Source: Alphaproteobacteria bacterium
GTDB taxonomy: Bacteria > Pseudomonadota > Alphaproteobacteria > MPNO01 > UBA2964
DNA: 64,000 nt
Direction of reading: 5' to 3'
Assembly (NCBI GenBank): GCA_012103315.1
Contig: WLWZ01000010.1
Location: 104,397 to 168,396, forward strand
In this document: positions 34,910 through 44,551 of the stretch, piece after piece
Layout of the letters: each line of letters opens with the position of its first letter
Position numbering within the stretch: the first letter of the stretch is position 1
Position numbers and translations under genes: made by a program
The notes under the pieces: generated by a model
The model's input: only the letters and a program-made list of their open reading frames with translations
Told to the model about the DNA's origin: nothing
Databases searched by the model: none

Positions 34910-35935
34910 TCAGGACTTGCCGGTTAGCAGTGATTTATATTCCGCACCAATGTCGGTGATATATTTCACGTATTTCTCACAATCGGCAGGTGAACCGTAA
35001 CGAATGTATTTCCACGGTGCCTTGGTCTTCTTCACCGCTTTCTTGTAGGCCGGATCCGTATAGACCTTCTGCAGCGTGTCTGTGAGGACCTTATAACGAT
35101 CAGGATGTTTTTCGATCGCTTCCCGTTTGATGCCGAATGCCCGTGCACCTGCATAGAGAGGCGGCAGCTTCATGCCGAAATGGTCATTGACCACGACGGC
35201 CTTTTTCATCCGGTTGGGAAGTGGGTTTTCTTTGTCGAAAACAGCGACAATATCAAATTGCTTTTGTTTGCGGACGACGCTGCCAGAAGGCAGGGCGCCA
35301 AAGTCCATTTCGCCAGTTGCGACACCAGCCCGCGTATTGCGGCCACCGGAAAGAGGAACCAAATTGAATTTGGCACCTGTATGACGACCAAGGGCAACGA
35401 CACCGAGTGAGGCTGGATGTGCGAGACGGCTAACACCGACATTCAACGTCCGTTTCTTGCCTTCCTTGACGATATCGTCGATGTTCTTCAGCTTCTTGTT
35501 CTTTTTGCTAACAAAGACAATTCCTGGGTCCTGATCAACTTGCGCGATGTACAGGAAGCGATTGAGATCAAAGGTTGGTTTTTTGACGACCCAATTGAGA
35601 ACTTCAGGGCCCATATTGCCGAAAATCAAATTGTAACAATCGGCTTTGGCTTTACCCATATAAGTTTCATAGCCAACACGGCCCGCCGCGCCAGGATAGA
35701 ACCCAGCTTCAAAATTTGTTTTGAGATAGTTCTTCCAGACGCTGGTGAACGCCCGCATATTGCGGTCAGCACCACCGCCGGCGCGCGTTGGAACAAAGAT
35801 TTGAATGTTTTGTTCCGGGAAAGCTGCCGCGAATGCTGCTTGAATAGGCAGCATGCTGAGAGCACCTGCTCCGGCAGTTGCACTCGCACCTTTTAGAAAT
35901 AGGCGGCGTGAAAAATCATTTTCAAAATCGCTCAT
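34910..35935 (-). CDS. TctC-family binding protein with Tat signal
   Basis: 341 residues. The leader NDFSRRLFLKGASATAGAGA carries a twin-arginine motif (R10, R11), so the protein is exported folded. The mature part has the Bug/TctC pattern: IQIFVPTRAGGGADRNMRAF, GAAGRVGYETYMG and ALPSGSVVRKQKQFDIVAVF. It binds an organic acid in the periplasm and delivers it to the TctBA permease encoded downstream. It is the first gene of the transporter operon. Confidence 0.9.
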   Translation of the reverse strand: MSDFENDFSRRLFLKGASATAGAGALSMLPIQAAFAAAFPEQNIQIFVPTRAGGGADRNMRAFTSVWKNYLKTNFEAGFYPGAAGRVGYETYMGKAKADCYNLIFGNMGPEVLNWVVKKPTFDLNRFLYIAQVDQDPGIVFVSKKNKKLKNIDDIVKEGKKRTLNVGVSRLAHPASLGVVALGRHTGAKFNLVPLSGGRNTRAGVATGEMDFGALPSGSVVRKQKQFDIVAVFDKENPLPNRMKKAVVVNDHFGMKLPPLYAGARAFGIKREAIEKHPDRYKVLTDTLQKVYTDPAYKKAVKKTKAPWKYIRYGSPADCEKYVKYITDIGAEYKSLLTGKS

Positions 35936-36112
35936 CTTTGAATCTCCCTAATTACTTGATCGTCGCAAAATTATTACGATCACTTGAGAGCATCGTCGGG
36001 GATTAGTCATGACGGGTCAAGGACTAGTCACGGTTTTAAATCAAAGCTTGTTGAAGGCGGTGATGCTTTTGCCAGTGTGGGGATGAATTACCGGTTTGGA
36101 ATCGGGCAATGA

Positions 36113-37009
36113 CTATTTTTTTATCGTCGTCTTCTTGGGTTTGCCTTTGCATTTTCCTATTTTGCCGCCCGGTAGGCGGGCATTGCAAAAATCAGCCCCA
36201 ATTTTGATGACACTGGCGATGTGTGCTCCAGTCAAATTTGTATCAATGAACTTTGCACCCTTCATGTTGGTGCCATAAAGAGTCGCTTTCGCGGCGTCGG
36301 CGCCGGTCAAATTCGCATTTAACAAAATAGAATAGCTGAAATTGGCACCGGTCAGGTTTGCGCCGCGCAAATTGGCATCTCGTAAGTTGGCCATACTCAA
36401 ATCGGCGTTCGAAAGATTGGCGCCGGAGAGATTAGCGCCTTCCAAATTGGCGCCGCGAAAATTTTCGCCGCTTAAGTCGGCTTCCTTCAGATTAGCGCTG
36501 CGCATCAACGCACCGCTCGCAAAAACGCGGGGCATCCGGACCTGGGGCATATTGGCAGCAGTAAGATCCGCTGACGTGAGCTCAGCGGCCTCCAAATATG
36601 CTTCTTCCAGGTCTACGAAAATCATTCGAGCTCCTCGCAGCGTCGCGCCATACATTGACGCCTTTCCCATATTTGCTTTCGCGAGATTTGCATTGGTCAG
36701 GTCTGCGCGCTCAAACTCCGCAAGCACCAAAAAAGCACTCTCGAAATTTACGCCGACCAGGCTGCTTTTGGAGAAATTAGCATTGAAGAAATAAGAACCA
36801 TGGAAGTCAGATGCGTCCAGGTTGGCGCCGACATAGGACCGGTATCGGAGGTCGCATAGACTACAATTCTGAGCGCCTGATGTCTCGACACCTGACCCCA
36901 AATTCTGTGCTTTGGGTGCCCCGATATTCACGACTAATAGGCAAGCCAGCATCCCAAAAATTTGTGAAACTACGCGTGTCCTTCGGGGCAAAGCAATATT
37001 CCTCATCAT
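36113..37009 (-). CDS. Exported pentapeptide-repeat protein
   Basis: 298 residues. An N-terminal hydrophobic leader (about 14-33, ending APKAQN) is followed by about 35 A(D/N)Lxx-type repeats from residue 55 to 275 (for example ANLEGANLSGANLSNADLSM), which should form a right-handed quadrilateral beta-helix. The mature N-terminus has a CSLC pair and the C-terminus is Lys-rich. Its ATG overlaps the secretin stop by one base (TGATG), so it is translated together with the secretin-like lipoprotein. Function is unknown; surface or periplasmic structural roles are possible. The repeats explain the many open frames on the opposite strand. Confidence 0.88.
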   Translation of the reverse strand: MMRNIALPRRTRVVSQIFGMLACLLVVNIGAPKAQNLGSGVETSGAQNCSLCDLRYRSYVGANLDASDFHGSYFFNANFSKSSLVGVNFESAFLVLAEFERADLTNANLAKANMGKASMYGATLRGARMIFVDLEEAYLEAAELTSADLTAANMPQVRMPRVFASGALMRSANLKEADLSGENFRGANLEGANLSGANLSNADLSMANLRDANLRGANLTGANFSYSILLNANLTGADAAKATLYGTNMKGAKFIDTNLTGAHIASVIKIGADFCNARLPGGKIGKCKGKPKKTTIKK

Positions 37010-38934
37010 CAGTACAGCAAGAACTCAAGTGCTTTCTTCAATCGCCCTTCATGAGTGCTCTGTGTATCCCAGCGTTCGAGCGCAACATCACCGGTACGAA
37101 ACTGGCGATATAAGCTATTGTCCTGAAGGTGTCTAAAAACAGATGCCCAATTTGGATAAGGGCGAAACCAATCGGTGTAGCGCGCTTTAAGTTCGTTTAG
37201 GATCCTCCCGCCATCTTTGGCTTTTGCGGCTTCTTTTTCTCTAATTTTGCGAGGCCGATAAGTATATTCAGGTATGCGGGGCGTCAGAAGCACGAGAACT
37301 GATTTATTGAAATCTCTCGTTGTTTGATTGGAGAATAAATATTGTAGGCCGGGTACATCTTGAATGCCCGGGACACCACTGCGAACGTTTTCGGTTTCTT
37401 TTTCGCTGAGGCCGCTCAGAATTAACGTTTCACCATGGTTCATGAGAACATTGGCGTTGACGGACTCCTTGGTTGTTCGAATTTGGTTCGTATAGGTCAC
37501 ATTGGAGCTTGTGCTGGTCAAAAACGTTCGTTCTACACCGACGAGTAGTTTGACGCGTCCATCTGCCAGAAATGTAGGGGTCACGCCTAATTTAACACCA
37601 ATATCGCTATCTATTGTGGCCGTTGATTCTGCAGCGGAGGTCGAAACCGTTGCTGCTTTAATATTTTCGCCGGAAAAGAATTCAGATTTCTGTCCCGAGA
37701 TCGCAACCAAACTCGGGCGCGCTAATATCTCGTTCCGAGTGGCACCGGAATTCATGATGTTCAGGGAATAGGTAATAGACGGCAGGGTGATCGTTTTTGT
37801 GAGGGTTGTTACAAACGAGGTTGTTTCAGCCAAATTCTCCTGCGTAACACCGTCAACGACAGCTCTACTGCCACTAAATTGCAACGTAAGGCCATTAAGT
37901 AAATTAATCCCCTTCGCTGTTGTGATGTCTTCCCGCGAACTAATAATGACAACATCCACGACGACCATTTTTTCACTGCTTGCACTATCGCTGCCGTCAC
38001 TAGACTGACCGCTGTCGGAGGAGCTTGTGTCTGATGAACTGTCGGAGCTGGAACTAGAATCACCAAAAGGCGACTGGGTCAGTTGTAATTGAGCATTTCG
38101 TCGCGCTTTCGGGAACGGGCTGCGGAAGCTCGCTTTTTGTACCCTGGCGTGAACCTTTTGCCAGTCCCCCAATCGGCGCGTTAAGTGAACAAAACGGTTT
38201 TGCCGTGGTTTGGTTCTTTTGTAATCATCGAGAAAACGGCTCGATTCTCTTGCACGTCCCAGTGCGGCGCTAACCAACGAAGATGCTTGCAATGTGCGGG
38301 GCGAGTTTGGTTCCAGTTCCCGTAACCTTTTTAGTGCCCCTGCGGCCGTTTCTGGATCGCCGGTGTAGTATGACGAAACGGCCAGATTATATAAGATGTC
38401 GGTGTCATCATCTTTATAGAATAGAGCGTCTGCGAAGGCTTCTTTTGCAAGATCAAAACGACGCTGGTCCCGGTGCAACAGACCGAGTTGATATCGAGCT
38501 ATCCAGTTCGAGGGATCGAACTTTATCGCCAAATTGTATCCTTGATGTGCGAGTGCGAATTGGGTCGTGTCGGAACGAATAGCCTGCATGTGATAGGCCA
38601 TACCATTCAACAGCTGCAGATAAGAGTTTTGGATGTCTAGTTTTAAGGCTTGATTGAAAAGTATAGATGCTTTTTTCAATTGGTTTTTGCGAAGCGCCTC
38701 TACACCTTTAATAGAAAGAGACTTGGCTTCGCTTGTTGGCAATTTTGTTGTCGCTGTATCTCCAGTGTCTTTGGAGTTGACGACGCTATCCTTGAGCTGA
38801 TCCAGGGTGACACAGCCGGAAACGCCGAAAAGTGAAAACGCGACCAGAGATCGTCTGAGTATTCGTGTCGTTTGTCTGCGCCAATCTTCGCTCTGCGCGC
38901 TTTCATTAATAACTAAACTATTGTCCATTTTCAT
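37009..38934 (-). CDS. TPR-secretin fusion lipoprotein
   Basis: 641 residues. An N-terminal segment ends in a lipobox VSGC (C41), so the protein is likely acylated. TPR units occupy about 70-260 (QLGLLHRDQRRFDLAKEAFA). A linker of Ser and Asp (about 290-320) leads to a secretin core: ARPSLVAISGQKSEFFSGE, LGVTPTFLADGRVKLLVGV, NHGETLILSGLSEKETE and GIQDVPGLQYLFSNQTTRD, then VLVLLTPRIPE. The usual N0/N1/N2 domains are not seen; the TPR region takes their place. Secretins form outer-membrane pores for type II/III secretion or pili, but no ATPase or inner-membrane partner is nearby. The start overlaps the TAXI gene stop (ATGA). Confidence 0.85.
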   Translation of the reverse strand: MKMDNSLVINESAQSEDWRRQTTRILRRSLVAFSLFGVSGCVTLDQLKDSVVNSKDTGDTATTKLPTSEAKSLSIKGVEALRKNQLKKASILFNQALKLDIQNSYLQLLNGMAYHMQAIRSDTTQFALAHQGYNLAIKFDPSNWIARYQLGLLHRDQRRFDLAKEAFADALFYKDDDTDILYNLAVSSYYTGDPETAAGALKRLRELEPNSPRTLQASSLVSAALGRARESSRFLDDYKRTKPRQNRFVHLTRRLGDWQKVHARVQKASFRSPFPKARRNAQLQLTQSPFGDSSSSSDSSSDTSSSDSGQSSDGSDSASSEKMVVVDVVIISSREDITTAKGINLLNGLTLQFSGSRAVVDGVTQENLAETTSFVTTLTKTITLPSITYSLNIMNSGATRNEILARPSLVAISGQKSEFFSGENIKAATVSTSAAESTATIDSDIGVKLGVTPTFLADGRVKLLVGVERTFLTSTSSNVTYTNQIRTTKESVNANVLMNHGETLILSGLSEKETENVRSGVPGIQDVPGLQYLFSNQTTRDFNKSVLVLLTPRIPEYTYRPRKIREKEAAKAKDGGRILNELKARYTDWFRPYPNWASVFRHLQDNSLYRQFRTGDVALERWDTQSTHEGRLKKALEFLLY

Positions 38935-39917
38935 CTTGGCGGTCTTTTCCCGGCCAGAAGGTTGTCTTGGTCGTAATATTGCTTCGCCCCGCTATGGATC
39001 GGAACATGAATTCCTTCTCGCAACATTGAATGCGGCGTAGACGCGCCGAGCGCTCTTTGCGCCTTCTGAAAACTCTTTAGATCTGAAAATACAGACTTGG
39101 CGACGATGCCGATTGTTTTGGGGTGAACTCTTTTCAAGGTCATCAGCACGATCTTGGTGCCAATGGTTTGAATATCGTCTGTGGCGTTCGGGTTCAGCTT
39201 CTTGGGGAGCTTGTACTTATAGAAAAACGGCCCCTTTTTTTGATAGGTCTCAATGACTTTTTGCGGCAGGGGCATGAAAACGCCATCACATTCGTATGCA
39301 ACTTTGTCATAAAGTTTTGAAGGCAAACCAATCGCTTCGATCATGATATCGATTTTTTTGTCGCAGAAAGCCTTGGCCATAGATGTTGTTCCAAGCTCCG
39401 TGACTTTGGAAAACATTTTCTGATTCCATCCCAATATCTTAAATATCTCATCGACGATGGTGCGCTTGCCAGACCCTCGGTTGCCGATGTTGATACGACG
39501 CCCTTTGAAGTCTTCAAAAGTCTTGATGCCGTCGCCTTTTCGGACGGTTACGACAACAGGTGTGTCATAAAGATTTGTAACGGTCCGGAGGTTCTTGTTC
39601 GCGCCAACTTCCGCAAATTGGCCTATGCCTTTATAGGCTCTGTAGGCGAGATCCGCGCGGGTGATGCCCAAATCGAGCTCGCCAGAGGTAAGCGCCTGAA
39701 TATTATAAACAGAGCCACCCGTGCTATAGGCAACGCAGCGGACACGATGTTCAAGCCGGCCAGCGTTGATAAATTTGCAAAGTGTTTTGCCAACGGGATA
39801 GTAAGTGCCGCGTTTAGAAGCAGTGCCAACGGCTACAAATTTATCGAACGCCAGGGCCGTGTTGGTACCCGCGAAGCCGATAACGCACCCTATTATCATT
39901 AGAGTACGGGTGTTCAT
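38931..39917 (-). CDS. TAXI-family solute-binding protein
   Basis: 328 residues from ATG 39917; an in-frame TTG start at 39956 is possible. A signal peptide (about 1-22, ending NTALAF) precedes the TAXI pattern: KFVAVGTASKRGTYYPVGKT, YSTGGSVYNIQALTSGELDL, LGITRADLAYRAYKGIG and FKGRRINIGNRGSGKRTIVD. TAXI proteins bind acidic solutes for TRAP transporters, yet no fused DctQM permease is present. Instead the gene runs into the secretin-like lipoprotein gene with a four-base overlap. Confidence 0.88.
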   Translation of the reverse strand: MNTRTLMIIGCVIGFAGTNTALAFDKFVAVGTASKRGTYYPVGKTLCKFINAGRLEHRVRCVAYSTGGSVYNIQALTSGELDLGITRADLAYRAYKGIGQFAEVGANKNLRTVTNLYDTPVVVTVRKGDGIKTFEDFKGRRINIGNRGSGKRTIVDEIFKILGWNQKMFSKVTELGTTSMAKAFCDKKIDIMIEAIGLPSKLYDKVAYECDGVFMPLPQKVIETYQKKGPFFYKYKLPKKLNPNATDDIQTIGTKIVLMTLKRVHPKTIGIVAKSVFSDLKSFQKAQRALGASTPHSMLREGIHVPIHSGAKQYYDQDNLLAGKRPPR

Positions 39918-40094
39918 TTGGGTAACGCGGTCTTGATCATGCCGTTCGCCAACCAACTCGAAAATACCGAAAGGGTGCCAAGTATAGTGACTGTAGCGAT
40001 TCTCACGAAACGCCGTAACGCAAGTCTCTTTGTTGAGGGCTCAGCCCGTATCGGGAATAAAAATCCCCAATTTTAGTAGGGAAGGGGTTAGACT

Positions 40095-40100
40095 TATAAT
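40095..40100 (+). promoter_or_regulatory. Candidate -10 box for the DksA-like gene
   Basis: TATAAT lies 27 bases before the DksA-like ATG. The -35 at normal spacing reads TTTAGT, a poor match, so only the -10 is supported. Confidence 0.35.
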
Positions 40101-40126
40101 GTTGCTGTGGCAGGGGAGAAAGCCCA

Positions 40127-40480
40127 ATGAGCAAGGGTCCCAGTATTGATGTCAAAAAAATGGAAAAGGTTCTGACCGCTCGGCGGGAGGAATTATTGGC
40201 GATTATTGATGTCGGCGAAGAGACAAAAACCGATACCGATCTGGATCAACAGCGGATAGGCAGGCTTTCCCGGATGGATGCAATGCAGCAACAGGCTATG
40301 GAAGATGAAACCGGTCGTCGTCGGGAAAAAGAACTACATCGAATTGCCGCGGCTTTGGATCGCTTAACGAGCGATGACTATGGTTATTGCACCGCTTGTG
40401 ATGAACCTATTGCCGCCAAACGATTGGAAAATGACCCCGCGACACCGCTGTGTATCTCTTGTGCCCAGAAAGCCAGCTAG
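40127..40480 (+). CDS. DksA/TraR C4 zinc-finger protein
   Basis: 117 residues. An N-terminal helical coiled-coil region (VEKVLTARREELLAI-like, then DLDQQRIGRLSRMDAMQQQA) is followed by a C4 zinc finger: C88, C91, C109 and C112 (YCTACDEPIAAKRL, PLCISCAQ). DksA relatives bind the RNA polymerase secondary channel; this one is shorter than DksA (about 150) and belongs to the small DksA-like group. GGCAGGGGAGAA precedes the ATG. A TATAAT box at 40095-40100 is a plausible -10 element. Confidence 0.88.
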   Translation: MSKGPSIDVKKMEKVLTARREELLAIIDVGEETKTDTDLDQQRIGRLSRMDAMQQQAMEDETGRRREKELHRIAAALDRLTSDDYGYCTACDEPIAAKRLENDPATPLCISCAQKAS

Positions 40481-40486
40481 ACAAGA

Positions 40487-40888
40487 TTAACTCAAAAATA
40501 GTTTGCCAACGCCAATGGCTGCGCCGACGAACAAAGTAACCTGTGTGATCATTGCGATAATGAGGCCAGGGGCCCGTTTTTTTGGCTCAGTGATGTAGCT
40601 GATAGCATACTGCGTTCGCCCAGCGACCCAGATAAGCCCCAGCCAACATGCCCATTCTGCCGACACGGTGTAGGCAAACAGCCACATCGAGGGCAAAAAG
40701 AAAAACATGTGCTCCAGCGTATTCATCTGCGTGCGATAGGCACATTCAAAATCTATGTTGCCGGTCGTTGCTGGGGCTTCGATGCCGTGTTTCCCGCGAT
40801 TGCGGCCGACATTCATCATTGTCAGGAGGTACAGCAGTAAAGCCAATAATGTGACGCTGCCTGGGTAAGCAATAGTCTCCATGGTCAT
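40487..40888 (-). CDS. MAPEG family membrane protein
   Basis: 133 residues with four membrane helices. The MAPEG pattern is visible: NVGRNRGKHGIEAPATTGN, then FECAYRTQMNTLEHMFFFLP and AGRTQYAISYITEPKKRAPG. The family contains microsomal glutathione transferases and related membrane enzymes; bacterial members are poorly characterised. It is convergent with the DksA-like gene, six bases apart, and is followed upstream by typA on the same strand (65-base gap). Confidence 0.9.
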   Translation of the reverse strand: MTMETIAYPGSVTLLALLLYLLTMMNVGRNRGKHGIEAPATTGNIDFECAYRTQMNTLEHMFFFLPSMWLFAYTVSAEWACWLGLIWVAGRTQYAISYITEPKKRAPGLIIAMITQVTLFVGAAIGVGKLFLS

Positions 40889-40953
40889 TCTCCGAATTCC
40901 GCCAGTTTCCGATATAGACTACTGGTTGATGTAAGGAGAGGGCTAGCGAAAAT

Positions 40954-42795
40954 CTAGGCTTCCGCTGCGACCCGTCGGGCTTCACGTTTGCGGTCGTTGG
41001 GGTCGAGATACCGTTTGCGAAGGCGGATTGACTCGGGGGTAACTTCAACCAATTCGTCATCGCCGATATAGGCAATGGCACGTTCGAGAGAAAGTTTAAC
41101 CGGCGGTGTCAGTACGATGGCATCGTCGGATCCGGATGCTCGAACATTGGTCAGCTGTTTGGCCTTTAACGGATTGGCATCAATGTCCTGGCCCTTATTG
41201 TGCTCGCCGATAAGCATGCCGCAATAGACCTTTTCGCCAGGATCAATAAATAACGGACCACGTTCTTCGAGATTCCAAAGAGCATAGGCGACCGCATTGC
41301 CCTTGAGCGTCGAAATGATGACGCCCTGGCGGCGACCTTCAATTTCTCCCCGGTCGGCTTCGTAGTCATAAAAGACCCGATTCATGACGCCGGTTCCGCG
41401 AGTGTCTGTCAGGAATTCGCCATGATATCCGATCAGGGCACGCGACGGTGCCCGAAAAACGAGGCGTTGTTTGCCGCCACCCGAAGGGCGCATTTCGATC
41501 AGTTCACTGCGTCGCGCTGACAGTTTTTCGACAACGACACCGGAATAGGCTTCATCAACATCGATGACGACTTCTTCGATAGGTTCAATGCGCGCCCCCG
41601 TGTCAGGGTCAGTCCGATAAACCACACGCGGACGGCTGATCGACATCTCATAACCTTCACGCCGCATGGTTTCGATCAATACACCGAGCTGGAGTTCGCC
41701 GCGTCCCGCAACTTCATAGCCATTGCCGTCACCAGCTTCTGTTACCTGGATCGCAACATTGCCCTCGGCTTCTCGCAGCAACCGGTCGCGGATCATGCGG
41801 GATGTAACCTTGTCGCCTTCTTGACCCGCATAAGGGGAGTCGTTGACGGTGAATGTGACGGCAAGAGTAGGGGGGTCGATAGGTTTAGCTTCCAGACCAT
41901 CCGTAACGTTAAGATCACAAATCGTATTGGCGACAGTTGCCTTTTGAAATCCTGCAAGCGCGACGATATCGCCGGCTTCGGCACGATCCAGAGGAACGCG
42001 CTCTAAACCACGATAGGCAAGAATCTTTGTTACCCGTGTCTGTTCGACCTGCTCTCCATTTTGAGTGATTGCCTTGACTGTGGAATTTGCGGCGATGGAG
42101 CCGGATAGTATTTTACCGGAGAGAATAGGGCCGAGATATGGATTTGCCTCGAGAGTTGTCACCAGCATTTGGAATGGGCCGGCGGGGTCGACCGCTGGTG
42201 GCGACACATGTTTGAGGATTAGATTGAAAAGGGGTTCGAGAGAGTCTTGGGGGCCATCCGGGTCGTCAGCAAGCCAACCTTGTTTGGACGAGCCATAAAG
42301 GACCGGAAAGTCTAGTTGATCCTCATTTGCGTCTAGGGCTGCAAACAGGTCAAAGATTTCATCAAGCTCCTCATTGGCACGAGCATCTGACCGGTCCACC
42401 TTATTGATAATCACGATAGGTTTAAGCCCCTGTGCGAGGACCTTCGACAACACAAACTTGGTCTGTGGCATTGGGCCTTCGGCGGCATCGACAAGGAGCA
42501 GGCATCCATCGACCATCGACAAAACCCGTTCGACTTCGCCGCCGAAGTCGGCATGACCTGGAGTGTCGACGATATTGATGCGTTGGCCCTGCCATTCAAC
42601 GGAGGTGCATTTCGCCAGAATGGTGATGCCGCGTTCGCGTTCGAGGTCACCTGAATCGAGGGCTTGTTCTTGAACTTGCTGGTTGTCGCGATAGACGCCG
42701 GTTTGGCGCAACATGCAATCGACCATTGTCGTTTTGCCATGATCAACATGTGCGACGATGGCGATATTTCTGAGGTTTTCAATTTGAGCGGTCAT
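40954..42795 (-). CDS. typA: Ribosome-associated GTPase TypA/BipA
   Basis: 613 residues, the usual length. The G1 site [20 protein letters not shown], the switch [37 protein letters not shown] and [16 protein letters not shown] are all present, followed by the EF-G-like domains and the TypA-specific C-terminal domain ([20 protein letters not shown]). It assists ribosome assembly and stress adaptation by GTP hydrolysis on the ribosome. It lies 18 bases downstream of prfC, another translational GTPase, so the two share a transcript. Confidence 0.97.
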   Translation of the reverse strand: MTAQIENLRNIAIVAHVDHGKTTMVDCMLRQTGVYRDNQQVQEQALDSGDLERERGITILAKCTSVEWQGQRINIVDTPGHADFGGEVERVLSMVDGCLLLVDAAEGPMPQTKFVLSKVLAQGLKPIVIINKVDRSDARANEELDEIFDLFAALDANEDQLDFPVLYGSSKQGWLADDPDGPQDSLEPLFNLILKHVSPPAVDPAGPFQMLVTTLEANPYLGPILSGKILSGSIAANSTVKAITQNGEQVEQTRVTKILAYRGLERVPLDRAEAGDIVALAGFQKATVANTICDLNVTDGLEAKPIDPPTLAVTFTVNDSPYAGQEGDKVTSRMIRDRLLREAEGNVAIQVTEAGDGNGYEVAGRGELQLGVLIETMRREGYEMSISRPRVVYRTDPDTGARIEPIEEVVIDVDEAYSGVVVEKLSARRSELIEMRPSGGGKQRLVFRAPSRALIGYHGEFLTDTRGTGVMNRVFYDYEADRGEIEGRRQGVIISTLKGNAVAYALWNLEERGPLFIDPGEKVYCGMLIGEHNKGQDIDANPLKAKQLTNVRASGSDDAIVLTPPVKLSLERAIAYIGDDELVEVTPESIRLRKRYLDPNDRKREARRVAAEA

Positions 42796-42813
42796 ATTTT
42801 TGCAGTCATGGCG

Positions 42814-44406
42814 TTATGCCACCTGTTCCTTTGTCGCTAAGAAGTTGATATCCGGCCAGTCTTCTCCGGCGCGGTCGAGGTGCCAAGCGTTGCGGGCGAG
42901 GATCACTGGGTCCCCTCTGTGATCATCCGCCAGTGCAGTTTCGTTGGCCCGGATGAATTTTTTCATAAGGTTGTCGTCGCCTGTATCAACCCACCGTGCC
43001 GTTATCAGGCTGGTCTGTTCAAAACGAACTGGTATGTCGTACTCCGTCCTGATCCGATCGGCCAATACTTCGAACTGAAGCACACCGACAACACCGACGA
43101 TCCAATCGGCCCCGACGCGTGGCTTAAACACGGCGGCAGCCCCTTCTTCCGCAAGTTGCTGTAGCGCACGCCCTAAATGTTTGGCCCGCATGGGATCGAC
43201 GGGGCGCGCAGCTTGCAGATGTTCGGGCGCAAAGCTCGGAATGCCCTTGAACCGGAGGGTTTCGCCCTCGGTGAGCGCATCTCCGATGTGGAGGTTGCCG
43301 TGGTTGGGAATGCCGATGATGTCACCGGCCCAGGCTTCTTCCGCGAGTTCGCGGTCGCGTGCAAGAAACAGCACGGCATTATTCAAGGCGAGCTGCTTGT
43401 CGGTGCGGACATGACGCAATTTCATACCGCGTTTGAAATGGCCCGAACAAAGACGCAAAAAGGCGATGCGGTCGCGATGTTTTGGATCCATATTCGCCTG
43501 GATCTTAAAGACGAAACCCGAGACCTTCTTTTCGTCGGGAGTAATTTCGCGCTCGATAGACGGTTGTGCCCGTGGCGGGGGCGCATTTGTCACCAAACCG
43601 TTGAGCAACTCGCCGACGCCGAAGGAGTTAATCGCGCTGCCGAAGAAGACCGGTGTCATATTGCCTTCGAGATAGGCGTCGAGGTCGAATTCAGGGCATA
43701 GCCCGCGAACCATCTCGACTTGTTCGCGCAGCTCGGCAACGGCATCTGCGGGTAGCAATTCATCGAGCTTCGGGTCATCAAGCCCGTTGCAGGTTTCGGT
43801 TTGATGCGGTTTCTCGCCACGGCCTGCTTTGTCCATCAAAACCAAGCGGTCATTTAGCAGGTCGTAACAACCAAGAAACCGTGAGCCCATGCCGATTGGC
43901 CAAGCTGCTGGGGTGACATCAATCTGAAGTGTTTGTTCAATTTCATCCAGCAAATCAAACGGATCCTGCGCTTCACGGTCCATCTTGTTGATGAAGGTCG
44001 TGATAGGCATATCGCGCAGGCGGCAAACCTCGAACAATTTGCGGGTTTGCGCTTGAATGCCACGCGCTGCATCGATCACCATGACGGCGGAATCAACGGC
44101 GGTTAGAACCCGATAGGTATCTTCGGAAAAGTCTTCATGGCCCGGCGTATCAAGCAGGTTGAATGTCTTCTCGGCATACTCAAACGTCATAACTGATGCT
44201 GTGACCGAAATGCCGCGTTCGCGCTCGACCTTCATCCAGTCAGAATGCGCACGGCGTTGTTCACCACGTGACTTTACAGCACCGGCGAGCTGGATCGCGC
44301 CGCCAAACAGCAGCAGCTTCTCAGTCAGTGTCGTTTTGCCGGCATCGGGATGCGAGATAATCGCAAAGGTACGGCGGCGGGCGACGGGTGCGGGCAGCGT
44401 CGTCAT
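42814..44406 (-). CDS. prfC: Peptide chain release factor 3
   Basis: 530 residues, as in other RF3 proteins. [20 protein letters not shown] (G1), [37 protein letters not shown] and [20 protein letters not shown] are RF3 signatures, and [20 protein letters not shown] gives G4. It recycles RF1/RF2 after peptide release. It is divergent from the AlbA_2 gene at 44552 across about 145 bases and is followed by typA. Confidence 0.97.
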   Translation of the reverse strand: MTTLPAPVARRRTFAIISHPDAGKTTLTEKLLLFGGAIQLAGAVKSRGEQRRAHSDWMKVERERGISVTASVMTFEYAEKTFNLLDTPGHEDFSEDTYRVLTAVDSAVMVIDAARGIQAQTRKLFEVCRLRDMPITTFINKMDREAQDPFDLLDEIEQTLQIDVTPAAWPIGMGSRFLGCYDLLNDRLVLMDKAGRGEKPHQTETCNGLDDPKLDELLPADAVAELREQVEMVRGLCPEFDLDAYLEGNMTPVFFGSAINSFGVGELLNGLVTNAPPPRAQPSIEREITPDEKKVSGFVFKIQANMDPKHRDRIAFLRLCSGHFKRGMKLRHVRTDKQLALNNAVLFLARDRELAEEAWAGDIIGIPNHGNLHIGDALTEGETLRFKGIPSFAPEHLQAARPVDPMRAKHLGRALQQLAEEGAAAVFKPRVGADWIVGVVGVLQFEVLADRIRTEYDIPVRFEQTSLITARWVDTGDDNLMKKFIRANETALADDHRGDPVILARNAWHLDRAGEDWPDINFLATKEQVA

Positions 44407-44493
44407 GGTGACTTCTTAAATTCCTGAATATGCCGCGCTATGTCGCACCGGTGGCCGCGAAGGTCAAGCAGGATAATCAAAGAATACATTTTG

Positions 44494-44509
44494 CTATAAT
44501 CGCTTATAG
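44494..44509. promoter_or_regulatory. Palindrome overlapping a TATAAT box upstream of the AlbA_2 gene
   Basis: CTATAA-TCGC-TTATAG is a perfect 6+6 inverted repeat, and its left part includes TATAAT (44495-44500), a good -10 element for the gene starting at 44552. A repressor bound here would block that promoter. It could also affect prfC on the other strand. Confidence 0.4.
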
Positions 44510-44551
44510 TACTGGCGTAGATGTTCCGCCAATCTGATTTGGTTGTTTGAC

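Noticed and set aside
36342..36794. Long open frame on the plus strand opposite the pentapeptide-repeat gene
   Set aside because: It is the mirror of the A(D/N)Lxx repeats and shows no ribosome site or family; the repetitive composition keeps the frame open.
36113..37009. Direct repeats resembling a CRISPR array
   Set aside because: The repetition is codon-level pentapeptide repetition inside one reading frame, with no regular repeat-spacer pattern.
42880..43701. Open frames opposite prfC, up to 174 residues
   Set aside because: They are antisense to a highly conserved housekeeping gene and have no family features.
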